49,811 bases of DNA from Paludibacteraceae bacterium (GCA_024401555.1 JAKSKV010000025.1:1-49811), one strand, 5' to 3'. Counted from the first letter of the stretch, positions 6,667 to 15,594 are shown. The notes: generated by a model from the letters alone, not told the origin. Numbers and translations: made by a program.

Positions 6667-6674
6667 TAACTTTG
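6667..6674 (+). promoter_or_regulatory. -7 box of the NifX-like gene
   Basis: TAACTTTG matches TAnnTTTG, 19 bp before the ATG at 6694. It is divergent from the queA paralogue promoter. Confidence 0.5.
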
Positions 6675-6693
6675 CAAAAAACAATATAGGATT

Positions 6694-7089
6694 ATGAAGT
6701 TGATAGCAATTCCAACCAGAGATGGTGCTGTGGATGACCATTTCGGACATTGTGCATATTATACGATTTATCATTTGGATGACGACAACAAAATCGTTAT
6801 CGTGGAGCGTTTAGATTCTCCGCAAGGGTGTGGATGCAAATCCAACATCGCCAGCGTGATGCGAGAGATGGGAGTGACTTTGATGCTGGCGGGCAATATG
6901 GGCGATGGTGCCTTCAAAAAATTGTCTGAGCAGGGAATCGAAGTGGTGCGTGGATGCAAAGGCAAGGTGGAGTTTGTTTTGAACCAATATTTAGGTGGCA
7001 AATTGTCGGATTCCCAAGAGGCATGTAGCCACCATGATTGTCACGGGGCAGATAATTTGAGTTTTACCTATATAGCCCCTAAACAGTAA
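6694..7089 (+). CDS. NifX/NifB-associated (dinitrogenase iron-molybdenum cofactor) domain protein
   Basis: The 131-aa protein has the PF02579-type fold. It begins 'MKLIAIPTRDGAVDDHFGH', with the conserved DxHFGH metal/cofactor motif, and continues with 'VTLMLAGNMGDGAFKKLSE' and 'GIEVVRGCKGKVEFVLNQY'. Stand-alone members occur widely outside nitrogen fixers. They are thought to bind or shuttle metal-sulfur cofactors. Cys residues in 'QGCGCKSN' and a Cys/His-rich tail ('ACSHHDCHG') could bind metal. No nif genes are nearby, so a nitrogenase role is unlikely. It lies 18 bp upstream of the DUF2027/Smr gene. Confidence 0.87.
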   Translation: MKLIAIPTRDGAVDDHFGHCAYYTIYHLDDDNKIVIVERLDSPQGCGCKSNIASVMREMGVTLMLAGNMGDGAFKKLSEQGIEVVRGCKGKVEFVLNQYLGGKLSDSQEACSHHDCHGADNLSFTYIAPKQ

Positions 7090-7107
7090 TTTTAAAGATT
7101 GAATAGA

Positions 7108-8163
7108 ATGGTAAAAGTTGGCGATAGAGTCCGTTTTCTTAATGCGACAGGAGGCGGAGTGGTTAGTAAAATAGTGAATCGTGAGATGGTCATGGTGACC
7201 GATGACGATGGATTCGATGTGCCGACACTGGCCCGTGAGTGTGTCGTCGTGGATAGCGGGGAGAATCGTCCCAGCGGAAACGCTTCCAGTCCGTCCGATC
7301 CTACGAAGGAGAAGAAGATTGAGGACGTGGTTCCTGAAACGGAGGATGACGATTACGAACCGGGCGAGGAGACCAAAGAGGGAGAGACCTTGAATGTCTT
7401 TTTGGCCTATATTCCACAAGATCCAAAGAAACTGTCGGTTACCGATTATGACTGTTATTTGGTGAATGATAGTAACTATTACTTGGGTTACAATGTGGCG
7501 AGCGGAAACGGGTCGATGTTTATCTCCCGTGCCGCAGGTTTTATCCAACCCAATACCAAATTGCTTTTGGAGGAGATTAAGAAGGATCAATTGAATGATT
7601 TGGAGTTCCTTCGTGTGCAGTTGATGCCATTTAAGCAGAAGAAGGCCTATAAGGTGAAGCCTGCTTATGACGCGCAGGTGAAGATCAATCCGGTAAAGTT
7701 CTATAAATTGCATAGTTTCACGGAGAACGACTACTTTGATGAGGATGCGATGTTGTTCCCTATCGTGAAGAACGATGGTTTAGTGGAGCGAGAAGTCTCC
7801 GCGGAAGCTGTTTCGGAAATCTTGAAAAACAAGGAGACAAAATTGCCTGCTAAGGTATCGGTTTCCAGCAAGCCTAAACAGGAGATTGTGGAGATTGATC
7901 TCCACATCGAGCAACTTTTGGACAATACGACAGGGATGAGCAATGGCGACATGCTCCAATACCAGGTGGATAAGTTCCATGAGGTGATGACGCAATATGC
8001 GAAGTGCAAGGGACAGAAAATCGTCTTCATCCATGGCAAGGGAGATGGCGTTTTGCGCAAGGAGATTCTTCAACAATTAAAACTTAAATATGCCACTTGC
8101 TATGTGCAGGACGCCTCTTTTCTTGAGTATGGCTATGGCGCTACGATGGTAACCATAAAATAA
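7108..8163 (+). CDS. DUF2027 and Smr domain protein
   Basis: The protein has 351 aa from the ATG at 7108. An upstream in-frame TTG at 7099 is less likely. The N-terminal 'MVKVGDRVRFLNATGGGVV' begins a small beta domain like that of MutS2/DUF2027 proteins. An acidic linker follows around residues 60-95, then a DUF2027 middle region. The C-terminal Smr domain begins near residue 262 with 'EIDLHIEQLLDN' and carries 'GQKIVFIHGKGDGVLRKEI', the HGxGxG nucleic-acid cleavage motif. Smr domains nick DNA or RNA, so a role in nucleic-acid processing is plausible but unproven. It lies 5 bp upstream of the CBS-domain membrane protein gene. Confidence 0.88.
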   Translation: MVKVGDRVRFLNATGGGVVSKIVNREMVMVTDDDGFDVPTLARECVVVDSGENRPSGNASSPSDPTKEKKIEDVVPETEDDDYEPGEETKEGETLNVFLAYIPQDPKKLSVTDYDCYLVNDSNYYLGYNVASGNGSMFISRAAGFIQPNTKLLLEEIKKDQLNDLEFLRVQLMPFKQKKAYKVKPAYDAQVKINPVKFYKLHSFTENDYFDEDAMLFPIVKNDGLVEREVSAEAVSEILKNKETKLPAKVSVSSKPKQEIVEIDLHIEQLLDNTTGMSNGDMLQYQVDKFHEVMTQYAKCKGQKIVFIHGKGDGVLRKEILQQLKLKYATCYVQDASFLEYGYGATMVTIK

Positions 8164-8168
8164 AGATT

Positions 8169-9248
8169 ATGACGCTTTTGATTGTATCGTTGATTCTGAC
8201 ACTGGGCATCTCCTTCCTATGCTCCTTGATGGAGTCTGTGTTGTATTCCACGACCTCCTCTTACATCGAGTCGTTGCCCGACACGAAAGGAGTCCGTTTG
8301 CTCAAGGATTTGAAATACAATATCGAAAAACCCATTGCGGCTATCTTGTCACTGAATACGATCGCCAATACGGCGGGCGCTTCAGTGGTGGGCGCACAGG
8401 CGGCGGAGGTGTTAGGCAATGAACTGTTCGGATTTATGTCCGCCCTTTTGACGGTCTTGGTTTTGATCTTTTCCGAGATTATCCCCAAAACGATCGGTTC
8501 CAATTATTGGCGGGAGCTATGCGTCCCTATCGGATATATCATCAAAGGAGTTTATTACTTCTGCTTCCCTTTGGTGGTGGCATCTCAGGCGTTGACCAAG
8601 CTCTTCACCAAGAAGCAGACCAATACGGTGAGTCGTGAGGAGGTGGCCGCCTTGACCAAGATCGGAGAGCGAGAGGGTGTCTTTATGACGAGTGAGAGTA
8701 AAATCATCAATAACTTGGTGAAGATGCAGACCATTAAGGTCCACTCCATTATGACGCCCCGTACCGTGGTGTTGGCAGCGCAGGAGGATATGACATTGGG
8801 TGAATTCTTCAAACAAAAGAGATATTTGTGTTATTCCAGAATCCCTGTCTATACGGAGGATATCGACGACATCACAGGTTTTGTTCTCAAAACGGATATT
8901 CTGATGCACCTCGCCAATGGCAAGAAAAACTTGAAATTGAAGTCCATTAAGCGTGATATTATGGTCTGCTACGAGAATACGTCCATGCCTAAATTTTATG
9001 ACCTATTGGTGACCCGAAAGGAGCACATCGCCTTGGTGATTGACGAGTATGGCGGTATGGAGGGAATCGTGACCATGGAGGATGTCGTGGAGACAATCCT
9101 TGGTCTGGAGATCACCGATGAGAGTGATGCCCAGACCGATATGCAAGCCTTTGCCAAGGCGCTTTGGGCGAAACGCGCGAAGAACCTTGACGTGGCGGAA
9201 GTGGAGCCGGAGGATAAGATCGAGTCCGAAGGCGGATCACTTGAATAG
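8169..9248 (+). CDS. CNNM/DUF21 and CBS-pair membrane protein (HlyC/CorC-like family)
   Basis: The 359-aa protein starts with a DUF21/CNNM transmembrane domain. Segments include 'LNTIANTAGASVVGAQAAEV' and 'LIFSEIIPKTIGSNYW', typical of Mg2+/Co2+ efflux proteins of the CorB/CNNM type. A CBS pair follows, with 'VHSIMTPRTVV' near residue 192 and 'IALVIDEYGGMEGIVTMED' near 286. The C-terminal CorC/HlyC domain of longer relatives is missing, and the protein ends shortly after the second CBS motif with a charged tail. Its last 12 bp overlap the convergent rseP gene. Divalent-cation transport is inferred from the family. Confidence 0.87.
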   Translation: MTLLIVSLILTLGISFLCSLMESVLYSTTSSYIESLPDTKGVRLLKDLKYNIEKPIAAILSLNTIANTAGASVVGAQAAEVLGNELFGFMSALLTVLVLIFSEIIPKTIGSNYWRELCVPIGYIIKGVYYFCFPLVVASQALTKLFTKKQTNTVSREEVAALTKIGEREGVFMTSESKIINNLVKMQTIKVHSIMTPRTVVLAAQEDMTLGEFFKQKRYLCYSRIPVYTEDIDDITGFVLKTDILMHLANGKKNLKLKSIKRDIMVCYENTSMPKFYDLLVTRKEHIALVIDEYGGMEGIVTMEDVVETILGLEITDESDAQTDMQAFAKALWAKRAKNLDVAEVEPEDKIESEGGSLE

Positions 9249-10556
9249 TCGGAAGAAATCGTTCATGTTCGCGAAGAGCATCAAGGCGAGGAGGATGAAC
9301 ATACCAATCATCTGAGCTCTGATAAGCGCCTTTTGACTAGGCTTCCTTCTGGTTACCATTTCGTAGATCAAGAACATGATGTGGCCACCGTCCAATCCTG
9401 GGATAGGCAACAGATTCATGAATGCCAAGATAACGGAGAGATAAGCTGTGATCTCCCAGAATATTTGTGGATAGAATGGATAAGGGAAGAGACGTCCGAT
9501 GGATATGAATCCTCCCAAACTCTCCACCGCCTCCTTGGAGGTGAATACATATTTCATGTCGTTGGCGTATCCTGTGAACTTCTTGACACACTTTTGGGTG
9601 CCATGCGGAATGGCTTCGAAGAGGGAATAGTCTCTTGTCGTGACAGGATAGAATGAAATGACAGATTTCCTGATGACACCGATTTTACCATTGTGGTCTG
9701 GCGTGAGTTCGACCTCCACGACTTGGTTGTCTCGCATCACTTTGACCGGCACGGTGAGATTCTTGTGCTCCGAGAATACATTGGTACAGTGTCCGACATA
9801 GGCTGGTAGGGAGTCTCCGACGGAGATGAGGCTATCTCCGGCTTTCAGTCCGGCCAACTGTGCGCGTGACCCTTCGACAACGCTCTCCAATACGAATGGG
9901 ATGCGGAAGTTGGCGAATCCCTTCTGCTCTTGCATCATATCCTTTATTAAATCTCCCTTCATCGGAAGCGCAACCTCTTCTCCCTTTCGAATCACGGTTA
10001 CCGTCTCTGCGTTGGTGATGGCGCGGAAGGTCTCTTCGCTGAAATCTTCTAGTGTGAGGTCGTCTGCCTTGTGAAGAATATCTCCATCCTGGAATCCCGC
10101 TTTTTGCGCGGCTGGACTGAACTCCATGCCGGCGGTGGCGTCACGTAATGCGATATAGTTCTCTCCGTAATGGAAAGAGGCCATCGAGTAGATGATGATG
10201 GCTAAAATAAAATTGAATACCACACCTGCCACCATAACGAGAAATCTTTGCCATGCCGGTTTGGAACGGAATTCCCAATCTTGTACGGGACGTTTCATCT
10301 GTTCTGTATCCAATGACTCGTCGATCATGCCGGCGATCTTCACATATCCTCCCAATGGCAACCAACCGATACCGAAAAGGGTGTCGCTGTTTTTAGGCTT
10401 GTACTTGAACAGAGAAAAGCCTGGGTTGAAGAAGATATAGAATTTCTCCACGCGAATATTGAATATTCGGGCAAAGAGGAAGTGTCCAAATTCGTGAATG
10501 ACCACCAATAGGGAAAGACTAAGAAAAAATTGGAGCAGTACGACTAAGAGTTCCAT
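9237..10556 (-). CDS. rseP: RseP site-2 protease (zinc metalloprotease)
   Basis: RseP is an inner-membrane metalloprotease that cleaves anti-sigma factors and leftover signal peptides inside the membrane. The 439-aa protein has the HExxH active site in 'VVIHEFGHFLFARIF' near residue 18. Two PDZ domains follow, around 'AQKAGFQDGDILHK' and 'AQLAGLKAGDSLISVGD'. 'NLLPIPGLDGGHIMFL' near 387 provides the third zinc ligand. Four membrane segments are evident. It follows dxr by 24 bp, the usual dxr-rseP linkage. The stop codon region overlaps the convergent CBS-protein gene by 12 bp. Confidence 0.95.
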   Translation of the reverse strand: MELLVVLLQFFLSLSLLVVIHEFGHFLFARIFNIRVEKFYIFFNPGFSLFKYKPKNSDTLFGIGWLPLGGYVKIAGMIDESLDTEQMKRPVQDWEFRSKPAWQRFLVMVAGVVFNFILAIIIYSMASFHYGENYIALRDATAGMEFSPAAQKAGFQDGDILHKADDLTLEDFSEETFRAITNAETVTVIRKGEEVALPMKGDLIKDMMQEQKGFANFRIPFVLESVVEGSRAQLAGLKAGDSLISVGDSLPAYVGHCTNVFSEHKNLTVPVKVMRDNQVVEVELTPDHNGKIGVIRKSVISFYPVTTRDYSLFEAIPHGTQKCVKKFTGYANDMKYVFTSKEAVESLGGFISIGRLFPYPFYPQIFWEITAYLSVILAFMNLLPIPGLDGGHIMFLIYEMVTRRKPSQKALIRAQMIGMFILLALMLFANMNDFFRLFK

Positions 10557-10580
10557 GTTTCGATAGGGTGGGGAATAGGG

Positions 10581-11732
10581 TTATTTTGAAGATAATTCCG
10601 CTGCGATGCGTCTTGCCTCTTGGTCGCTCTCCACATATACCTCGTAGGAGGTCTGCTTGGTGAAAGTGGCGGTTTGCATCGTCTTTTCGATGATGTCGGA
10701 CATTTGAAGGAATCCGATGTTGCCTTTCAAAAATTCGGCCACAACAATTTCGTTGGCGGCGTTGAGGATACATGGCATGTTGCCTCCCTTGTCCATCGCT
10801 TCGAACGCGAAGGCGAGGTTGCGGAACACCTCCATGTCGGGTTTTTCGAAAGTTAAATCCTTGCAATCGAAGAAGTCCAAACGTTTGAAATTGTTCTTCA
10901 AACGGTTAGGGAAACCAAAGGCATATTGGATCGGCAGTTTCATGTCGGGGAGTCCCATTTGTGCCTTTACACTTCCATCCTCGAACTGCACCATGGAGTG
11001 GATGATGGATTGTGGATGGACCACGGGAACGATTTGGTCAGGTCTTGCGTTGAACAACCATTTTGCCTCGATCACCTCAAATCCCTTGTTCATCATAGAG
11101 GCGGAGTCGATGGTGATTTTAGCTCCCATGCTCCAGTTCGGATGTTTCAAGGCATCCTTGGCTGTCACGGTCTCCAGGAACTTTCTGTCCTTGCCGCGGA
11201 ATGGACCTCCCGAAGCGGTAAGGATAATTCGTTCGATCGGACTTTGTTCGCCTACGAGGCATTGAAAAATGGCGGAGTGTTCCGAATCGACAGGAAGGAT
11301 AGGACATCTGTTTTTGACGGCCAAGTCGCAAACCAATTCTCCCGCCACGACCATGGTCTCCTTGTTGGCCAAGGCGATTGTTTTGCCAGCCTTTAATGCG
11401 GCGATGGTGGGTTGTAAGCCGGAATAGCCTACCATGGCGGTTAGTACGATATCCACAGCCTCCATGGCAGCTACGTCCGCAATGGATTGTGCGCCGGCGA
11501 ATACCTTGATGGGGAGGTCGGCCAACGCCTCCTTTACGGTTGCGTATTTCTCTTCGTTGGCGATAACGACCATCTCAGGCTTGAATTTTCTGGCCTGTTT
11601 GATTAACAGCTCGTCGCTGTTATTGGCTGTTAACGCATAGACTTCGAAAAGATCTGATTGCTCTTCGATTACTTCCAACGCTTGGGTTCCGATTGAACCG
11701 GTGGAGCCTAAAACCGCTATCTGTTTTTTCAT
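10581..11732 (-). CDS. dxr: 1-deoxy-D-xylulose 5-phosphate reductoisomerase (Dxr/IspC)
   Basis: Dxr catalyses the NADPH-dependent conversion of DXP to MEP, the committed step of the MEP isoprenoid pathway. The 383-aa sequence shows the Rossmann start 'QIAVLGSTGSIGTQALEV', 'ALANKETMVVAGELV' near residue 117, 'ASGGPFRG' and 'MGAKITIDSASMMNKGFEV' with active-site residues, plus the family C-terminal helical domain. The length is typical. It belongs to a same-strand run of nrnA, two lipoproteins, a SpoU methyltransferase and a LytM-like gene, and precedes rseP. Confidence 0.97.
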   Translation of the reverse strand: MKKQIAVLGSTGSIGTQALEVIEEQSDLFEVYALTANNSDELLIKQARKFKPEMVVIANEEKYATVKEALADLPIKVFAGAQSIADVAAMEAVDIVLTAMVGYSGLQPTIAALKAGKTIALANKETMVVAGELVCDLAVKNRCPILPVDSEHSAIFQCLVGEQSPIERIILTASGGPFRGKDRKFLETVTAKDALKHPNWSMGAKITIDSASMMNKGFEVIEAKWLFNARPDQIVPVVHPQSIIHSMVQFEDGSVKAQMGLPDMKLPIQYAFGFPNRLKNNFKRLDFFDCKDLTFEKPDMEVFRNLAFAFEAMDKGGNMPCILNAANEIVVAEFLKGNIGFLQMSDIIEKTMQTATFTKQTSYEVYVESDQEARRIAAELSSK

Positions 11733-11750
11733 GTCGAAATCGCTTAAATG

Positions 11751-12614
11751 TTAGAATGAAATGTAGGACAATGGATTGACGGCCACGCCATCTTTCCATA
11801 ATTCAAATTCGAAGTAGGAGTCCGTGCCATTTCTGAACGTGGTCAAAATCTCGCCGGCGTGAACCTTCATGCCCTTTTGTTTGATGAATGGCTGCTTGGT
11901 CTTATAGACGGTGACGATATTGTCCGAATGTTGAATGCACAACACGTATAGGTTGTGGAATGAGTAGTCTGAAGAGATGATGATGCCATCCAAGACAGAG
12001 AGCACGCTGCTGTTCTGAACCGCCACGAGGGTGGTGCCGTAGTTTTGTTTACGGACGTTGAAAGTATCGATGATTCTACCCTGTGCGGGAGAGCACATAA
12101 GGTAGGTGGTCTCAATCTTCTCCGAGTTGTAGTTGATTGGGTTCAGATTCTCGATTTCGCTCGACTCGTAGGCGTTTCGGTAGGCGGTCTCCTTATCGGA
12201 TGGCTCCAACGAAATCTTATCCATGTTGATTCCTTTCAGATCTTGGGTGGCGGCTACGGAATCCAGTTCCACTTGGCCGGTCATGACCGCTCTTAGTCCC
12301 TCCATGTATTGAATTTGAATATTCAATTGGTCTGATAGGGAATCGACGGCCAAAGCGTCGCGCATAAGCTGACGGTTGAGGTTGAAGTTCTCTGTGTAGC
12401 CTGGAAGGAATCCTCTTAACGGTGTCTTGATGATCAAGAAGGCGATCAGAAAGAAGTAGAGAACGGCCACGATGAAGCCTGCCGCCACTACAGAGCCTTT
12501 GGAGAGTCGTATGTGGAAGACCTCCTCCAGGGTATTCTCGTTCAGGATGGATACCTTGTATTTGAATCGGATGATTCGAATGATTCGGTTGAGTAAACTG
12601 CCTTTTTTGTCCAT
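11751..12614 (-). CDS. LytM/M23-like membrane-anchored protein with degenerate active site
   Basis: The 287-aa protein has a short cytoplasmic start, one transmembrane helix near residues 40-64 ('VVAAGFIVAVLYFFLIAF') and a periplasmic helical stretch. The C-terminal M23-like beta domain reads 'DGIIISSDYSFHNLYVLCIQ', 'KQKGMKVHAGEILTTFRNG', 'SYFEFELWKDGVAVNPLSYI'. Active M23 peptidases carry HxxxD and HxH zinc motifs. Here the first motif is absent and HLHFEL is replaced by YFEFEL, so the domain is probably non-catalytic, like EnvC or NlpD amidase activators. A role in peptidoglycan remodelling is inferred. It lies 18 bp from dxr. Confidence 0.82.
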   Translation of the reverse strand: MDKKGSLLNRIIRIIRFKYKVSILNENTLEEVFHIRLSKGSVVAAGFIVAVLYFFLIAFLIIKTPLRGFLPGYTENFNLNRQLMRDALAVDSLSDQLNIQIQYMEGLRAVMTGQVELDSVAATQDLKGINMDKISLEPSDKETAYRNAYESSEIENLNPINYNSEKIETTYLMCSPAQGRIIDTFNVRKQNYGTTLVAVQNSSVLSVLDGIIISSDYSFHNLYVLCIQHSDNIVTVYKTKQPFIKQKGMKVHAGEILTTFRNGTDSYFEFELWKDGVAVNPLSYISF

Positions 12615-12616
12615 TT

Positions 12617-13369
12617 TTACAATCTTCTTCTAAATTCGGCACAGACAATGCCTGTCGCCATGGCCACATTGAGCGACTCTGAGGTGGCTCTTCCTTGTGG
12701 ATAGTTGGGGATGAACAGGCGTCGGTTGATCAATTTCGAGATCGACTCGGAGATGCCGTTTCCCTCGTTGCCCATCACGATGATTCCGTGGGGCGTGAGT
12801 TCTTGTTTATACATATCGGCGCCATCGAGGAAGGTGCCGTAGATAGGTGTCTCTTGGTTCTCTTGTAGGTATTGCGCCAAATCGACATAGTGTACCTTCA
12901 CGCGTGCAATGGCTCCCATTGTGGCTTGGATCACCTTGGGGTTATAGACATCCGCCGTCTCCTGTGAGCAGACGATGTTTTCGATGCCGAACCAATCGGC
13001 CACCCGGATGATGGTTCCCAAATTGCCTGGGTCTTGGATGGTGTCGAGTGCCAAGACAAGCTGTTTGCTCATTTGACGCTGATCCATTGGGTAGTGGGGT
13101 TGGTCGAATAGGGCCAATGCCGATTGGGGAGATTGAAGCAGCGAAGCCTTGCGGATCTCCTCTTTTTCGGTGATAATCACCTCCTCCGCATTGGGCGAGG
13201 GATGCTCTTCCAAAAATGATGCTGTGCAGATCAAGGTACGGCAACGGAAGACGGGTAAAAGGTCGGAAACCAACTTGTTCCCCTCCGCAAGGAAGAGTCC
13301 AAGCGCATCCCGCTCCTTTTTCTTCGCCAACGAAGCGATTGTTCGTATCTTGTTCTTACTCAGCGTCAT
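12617..13369 (-). CDS. SpoU/TrmH family RNA 2'-O-methyltransferase
   Basis: The 250-aa protein has an N-terminal substrate-binding domain ('RDALGLFLAEGNKLVSDLL') followed by the SPOUT catalytic domain. The knotted-fold motifs are 'LDTIQDPGNLGTIIRVADWF' near residue 111, 'QATMGAIARVKVHYVDL', 'IIVMGNEGNGISESI' and 'ATSESLNVAMATGIVCAEF'. These enzymes methylate a ribose 2'-O of rRNA or tRNA using SAM. The exact nucleotide (for example 23S G2251 or another site) cannot be assigned from sequence alone. It ends 2 bp before the LytM-like gene begins and starts 7 bp after the lipoprotein gene. Confidence 0.92.
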   Translation of the reverse strand: MTLSKNKIRTIASLAKKKERDALGLFLAEGNKLVSDLLPVFRCRTLICTASFLEEHPSPNAEEVIITEKEEIRKASLLQSPQSALALFDQPHYPMDQRQMSKQLVLALDTIQDPGNLGTIIRVADWFGIENIVCSQETADVYNPKVIQATMGAIARVKVHYVDLAQYLQENQETPIYGTFLDGADMYKQELTPHGIIVMGNEGNGISESISKLINRRLFIPNYPQGRATSESLNVAMATGIVCAEFRRRL

Positions 13370-13376
13370 ACAATTC

Positions 13377-13979
13377 TTACTCCAAACCTACCAACTCAAT
13401 TTCGTAGTACATAGGCTGGTATTCAGCCGCATCGGAAATGGTTCCTCCTGTGATGGTGATGTTATTTTCGTTTCCGATTTTGAAAGGGATGATCACTTTG
13501 CATTTGCCTCCCACACGTAGATTCTTGACCGCTTGTTGGAATCCCTCACCGAAGGTGGTGTTGGATGCGTCGGAAGCGATCTTGAAACTTTGGGGATCTG
13601 GTGAGTATTGTGCGGTGCAATTGTATCGCATATTGCCTTGCAAGGTATATCCGGCGTATCGGACATAGGCGGTCCAATTCTTCTGAGGTTCGATGGTTCC
13701 TTCTCCCTTGCTCACTTGGTGGAAGTAGAGACCTTCCGCTTTGCCTGATGCGTAGAGATAGTAGATCTCTTTGCCGTCGGCGGTGAGCCATTCATCGTTG
13801 CTGGCTGGCATAGTTCCCTCCACGGCGATTTTATGGTCTTTGATGAATTTTTCGATGGCATCGTCTTCGTCGTCCAGGTAGTCGGAGTAAGACTTGGTCT
13901 TGGAACAGCCGGTAAGGGCGACGAAAAGTATACTGGATAGTGATAGAACTGCTAACTTAAAATTGCTCGTGAGAGTCAT
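13377..13979 (-). CDS. DUF4827 family lipoprotein (FKBP-like)
   Basis: The 200-aa protein has a lipoprotein signal peptide with lipobox 'FVALTGCSKTK'. The mature part matches the Bacteroidota DUF4827 pattern: a helical start ('SDYLDDEDDAIEKFIKDH'), then an FKBP-like beta domain with 'AYVRYAGYTLQGNMRYNCT', 'FGEGFQQAVKNLRVGGKCK' and 'YQPMYYEIELVGLE'. Peptidyl-prolyl isomerase activity is uncertain because the classical aromatic pocket is only partly recognisable. It follows another FKBP-type lipoprotein by 21 bp, so the two may be related periplasmic or outer-membrane folding factors. Confidence 0.8.
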   Translation of the reverse strand: MTLTSNFKLAVLSLSSILFVALTGCSKTKSYSDYLDDEDDAIEKFIKDHKIAVEGTMPASNDEWLTADGKEIYYLYASGKAEGLYFHQVSKGEGTIEPQKNWTAYVRYAGYTLQGNMRYNCTAQYSPDPQSFKIASDASNTTFGEGFQQAVKNLRVGGKCKVIIPFKIGNENNITITGGTISDAAEYQPMYYEIELVGLE

Positions 13980-14000
13980 AATGAATTGATTTGTATGTTA

Positions 14001-14555
14001 TTAATTTCCTGATTTCACTTCGAGAATCGCCATTTTCATAAAAACGGGAGTCCAGCTGTTGATGCATTTTCCCTTGCCAGGTACACCGAAAGCGATGACC
14101 GAAGGAAGAATGAACTCGCCACTTCCACCATTGCGCATCAAAGGAATTGCTTCGCGGATGCCCTTCTCGATATCCGTGTGTCCAATTTTCACGGTAGTCA
14201 CTACGTCCGTGATTTTGTCGCAAGGCTCTTCACCCAATGGTCCGATGGTGTATTTGATGGTCACCTCATCGTCGCCAACGATGGAGTCTCCCGCTCCCTT
14301 TTCGATGATGTGGTAGCGTAGGCCCGAGCTTGTTCTGCTCATCTCCAAATGGAGGGAATCGATGTAGTGGTTGATCTCTTGCTCCTCCAACTCGTAGAAT
14401 TGCTTGTTCATTTCAAGCAGGTTCTCTTTCACTTGCTCTGGCTCGATCTTGTTGACGGGTACTTGCACCTGTTCTTTGCCACAGGCGAAGAGCAGCGTAA
14501 GGATGAGGGCGATGAGGGAAGTGTTGGGTTTATAGCTGGATTTATACATAGCCAC
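14001..14555 (-). CDS. FKBP-type peptidyl-prolyl isomerase lipoprotein
   Basis: The 184-aa protein has a signal peptide with lipobox 'LTLLFACGKE', a short N-terminal helix and an FKBP domain. Visible motifs are 'GLRYHIIEKGAGDSIVGDD', 'EVTIKYTIGPLG', 'IREAIPLMRNGGSGEFILPS' and 'WTPVFMKMAILEVKSG'. FKBP domains accelerate proline cis-trans isomerisation and often act as chaperones. The architecture resembles the small FKBP lipoproteins related to GldI, though no gliding genes are nearby. It overlaps the end of the phosphoesterase gene by 14 bp, which implies co-transcription. Confidence 0.87.
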   Translation of the reverse strand: MAMYKSSYKPNTSLIALILTLLFACGKEQVQVPVNKIEPEQVKENLLEMNKQFYELEEQEINHYIDSLHLEMSRTSSGLRYHIIEKGAGDSIVGDDEVTIKYTIGPLGEEPCDKITDVVTTVKIGHTDIEKGIREAIPLMRNGGSGEFILPSVIAFGVPGKGKCINSWTPVFMKMAILEVKSGN

Positions 14556-15594
14556 GTCTCTTTAACTCCTCGTTCAACTCATCTTTCAGGGATGGAAGCG
14601 CCTTTTCGAACGCCTCGATGACCTGTTCCATATTGTCGTAGGATTCACCTCCCGACGCATTCTTGTGTCCGCCACCGTTGAAGTATTGTGCGGCGAAGGT
14701 GTTGGTAGCCACATCGCCTTGTGAACGGAAGGAACATTTGATCTTACCACCCTCCTCCTTGAAGAAGGCGGAGAAGATGATGCCCTTGATGGAGAGCGGC
14801 ATATTGACAAATCCCTCGGTGTCGCCCTTCTTGAAGTCATACTTGGATAGTTCGTCGGCCGTGAGCGAGATCATGGCGGCGCCATATTCGGGATATAGTT
14901 TCATCTTTTCGTAGAGCATATAGCCCATCAGGCGGTATCTGCTCTCGGAGTAGTTGTTGTAAACTTTGTCGTAGATGGCATCCTTGTCGATGCCTTTTTT
15001 GATGAGTTCGGAAACGATCACATAGACTTCCGCTCCGTTGGAGTTGTAGGTGAAGCCTCCGGTGTCGGTCATCATACCCGTGTAGATGCACTCGGCGCAC
15101 TCCTTGTTCAGCTCGGTGAAGTATCCCATACGGCAGATGATGCGGAAGATCATCTCCGAGGTGGAGGCGAATTGAGGGTAGGAGATTACCAAGTCGGCGA
15201 AGTTGCCTGGGTCCAAGTGGTGGTCGACGATGATTTTTTTCGCGGCGGAATCCGCCACGCTGATGGCCACGCTGTCGATGCGTTTCAAAACATTGAAATC
15301 CAAGGCGAAGATTAGGTCGGCCTGTTCGATCAACTCATCGGCGACTGTTTTCTTCTTCTCGTAAACAATGATGTCGGAAGAGGCTGGCATCCATTTGAGG
15401 AACCCAGGGAAATCGTTGGGTACAATGACGTTCGCGTTCTTTCCGATTGTTCTCAAAAAGATACAGAATGCCAAAGAAGAGCCTATCGCATCTCCATCGG
15501 GAGATACGTGTGTCGTGATGACAATATTCTCGGCATCCTCAATGTAGGCTTTTGCCTCTTGTATCAAATCTTCGTCAATAATTTTTGAAATCAT
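14542..15594 (-). CDS. DHH-family phosphoesterase (NrnA-type oligoribonuclease/pAp phosphatase)
   Basis: NrnA-type enzymes degrade nano-RNA and cyclic-dinucleotide breakdown products and dephosphorylate pAp. The protein has DHH motifs 'ITTHVSPDGDAIGSSLAF' near residue 28 and 'KIIVDHHLDPGNFADLV' near 121, a third motif around 'YTGMMTDTGGFTYNS', and a DHHA1 substrate domain ending with 'QYFNGGGHKNASGGESYDN'. The start could be 15603 or the nearer ATG at 15594, which I prefer because homologues start close to it. It lies between comEC and the FKBP lipoprotein. It overlaps the latter by 14 bp. Confidence 0.9.
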   Translation of the reverse strand: MISKIIDEDLIQEAKAYIEDAENIVITTHVSPDGDAIGSSLAFCIFLRTIGKNANVIVPNDFPGFLKWMPASSDIIVYEKKKTVADELIEQADLIFALDFNVLKRIDSVAISVADSAAKKIIVDHHLDPGNFADLVISYPQFASTSEMIFRIICRMGYFTELNKECAECIYTGMMTDTGGFTYNSNGAEVYVIVSELIKKGIDKDAIYDKVYNNYSESRYRLMGYMLYEKMKLYPEYGAAMISLTADELSKYDFKKGDTEGFVNMPLSIKGIIFSAFFKEEGGKIKCSFRSQGDVATNTFAAQYFNGGGHKNASGGESYDNMEQVIEAFEKALPSLKDELNEELKRRGYV

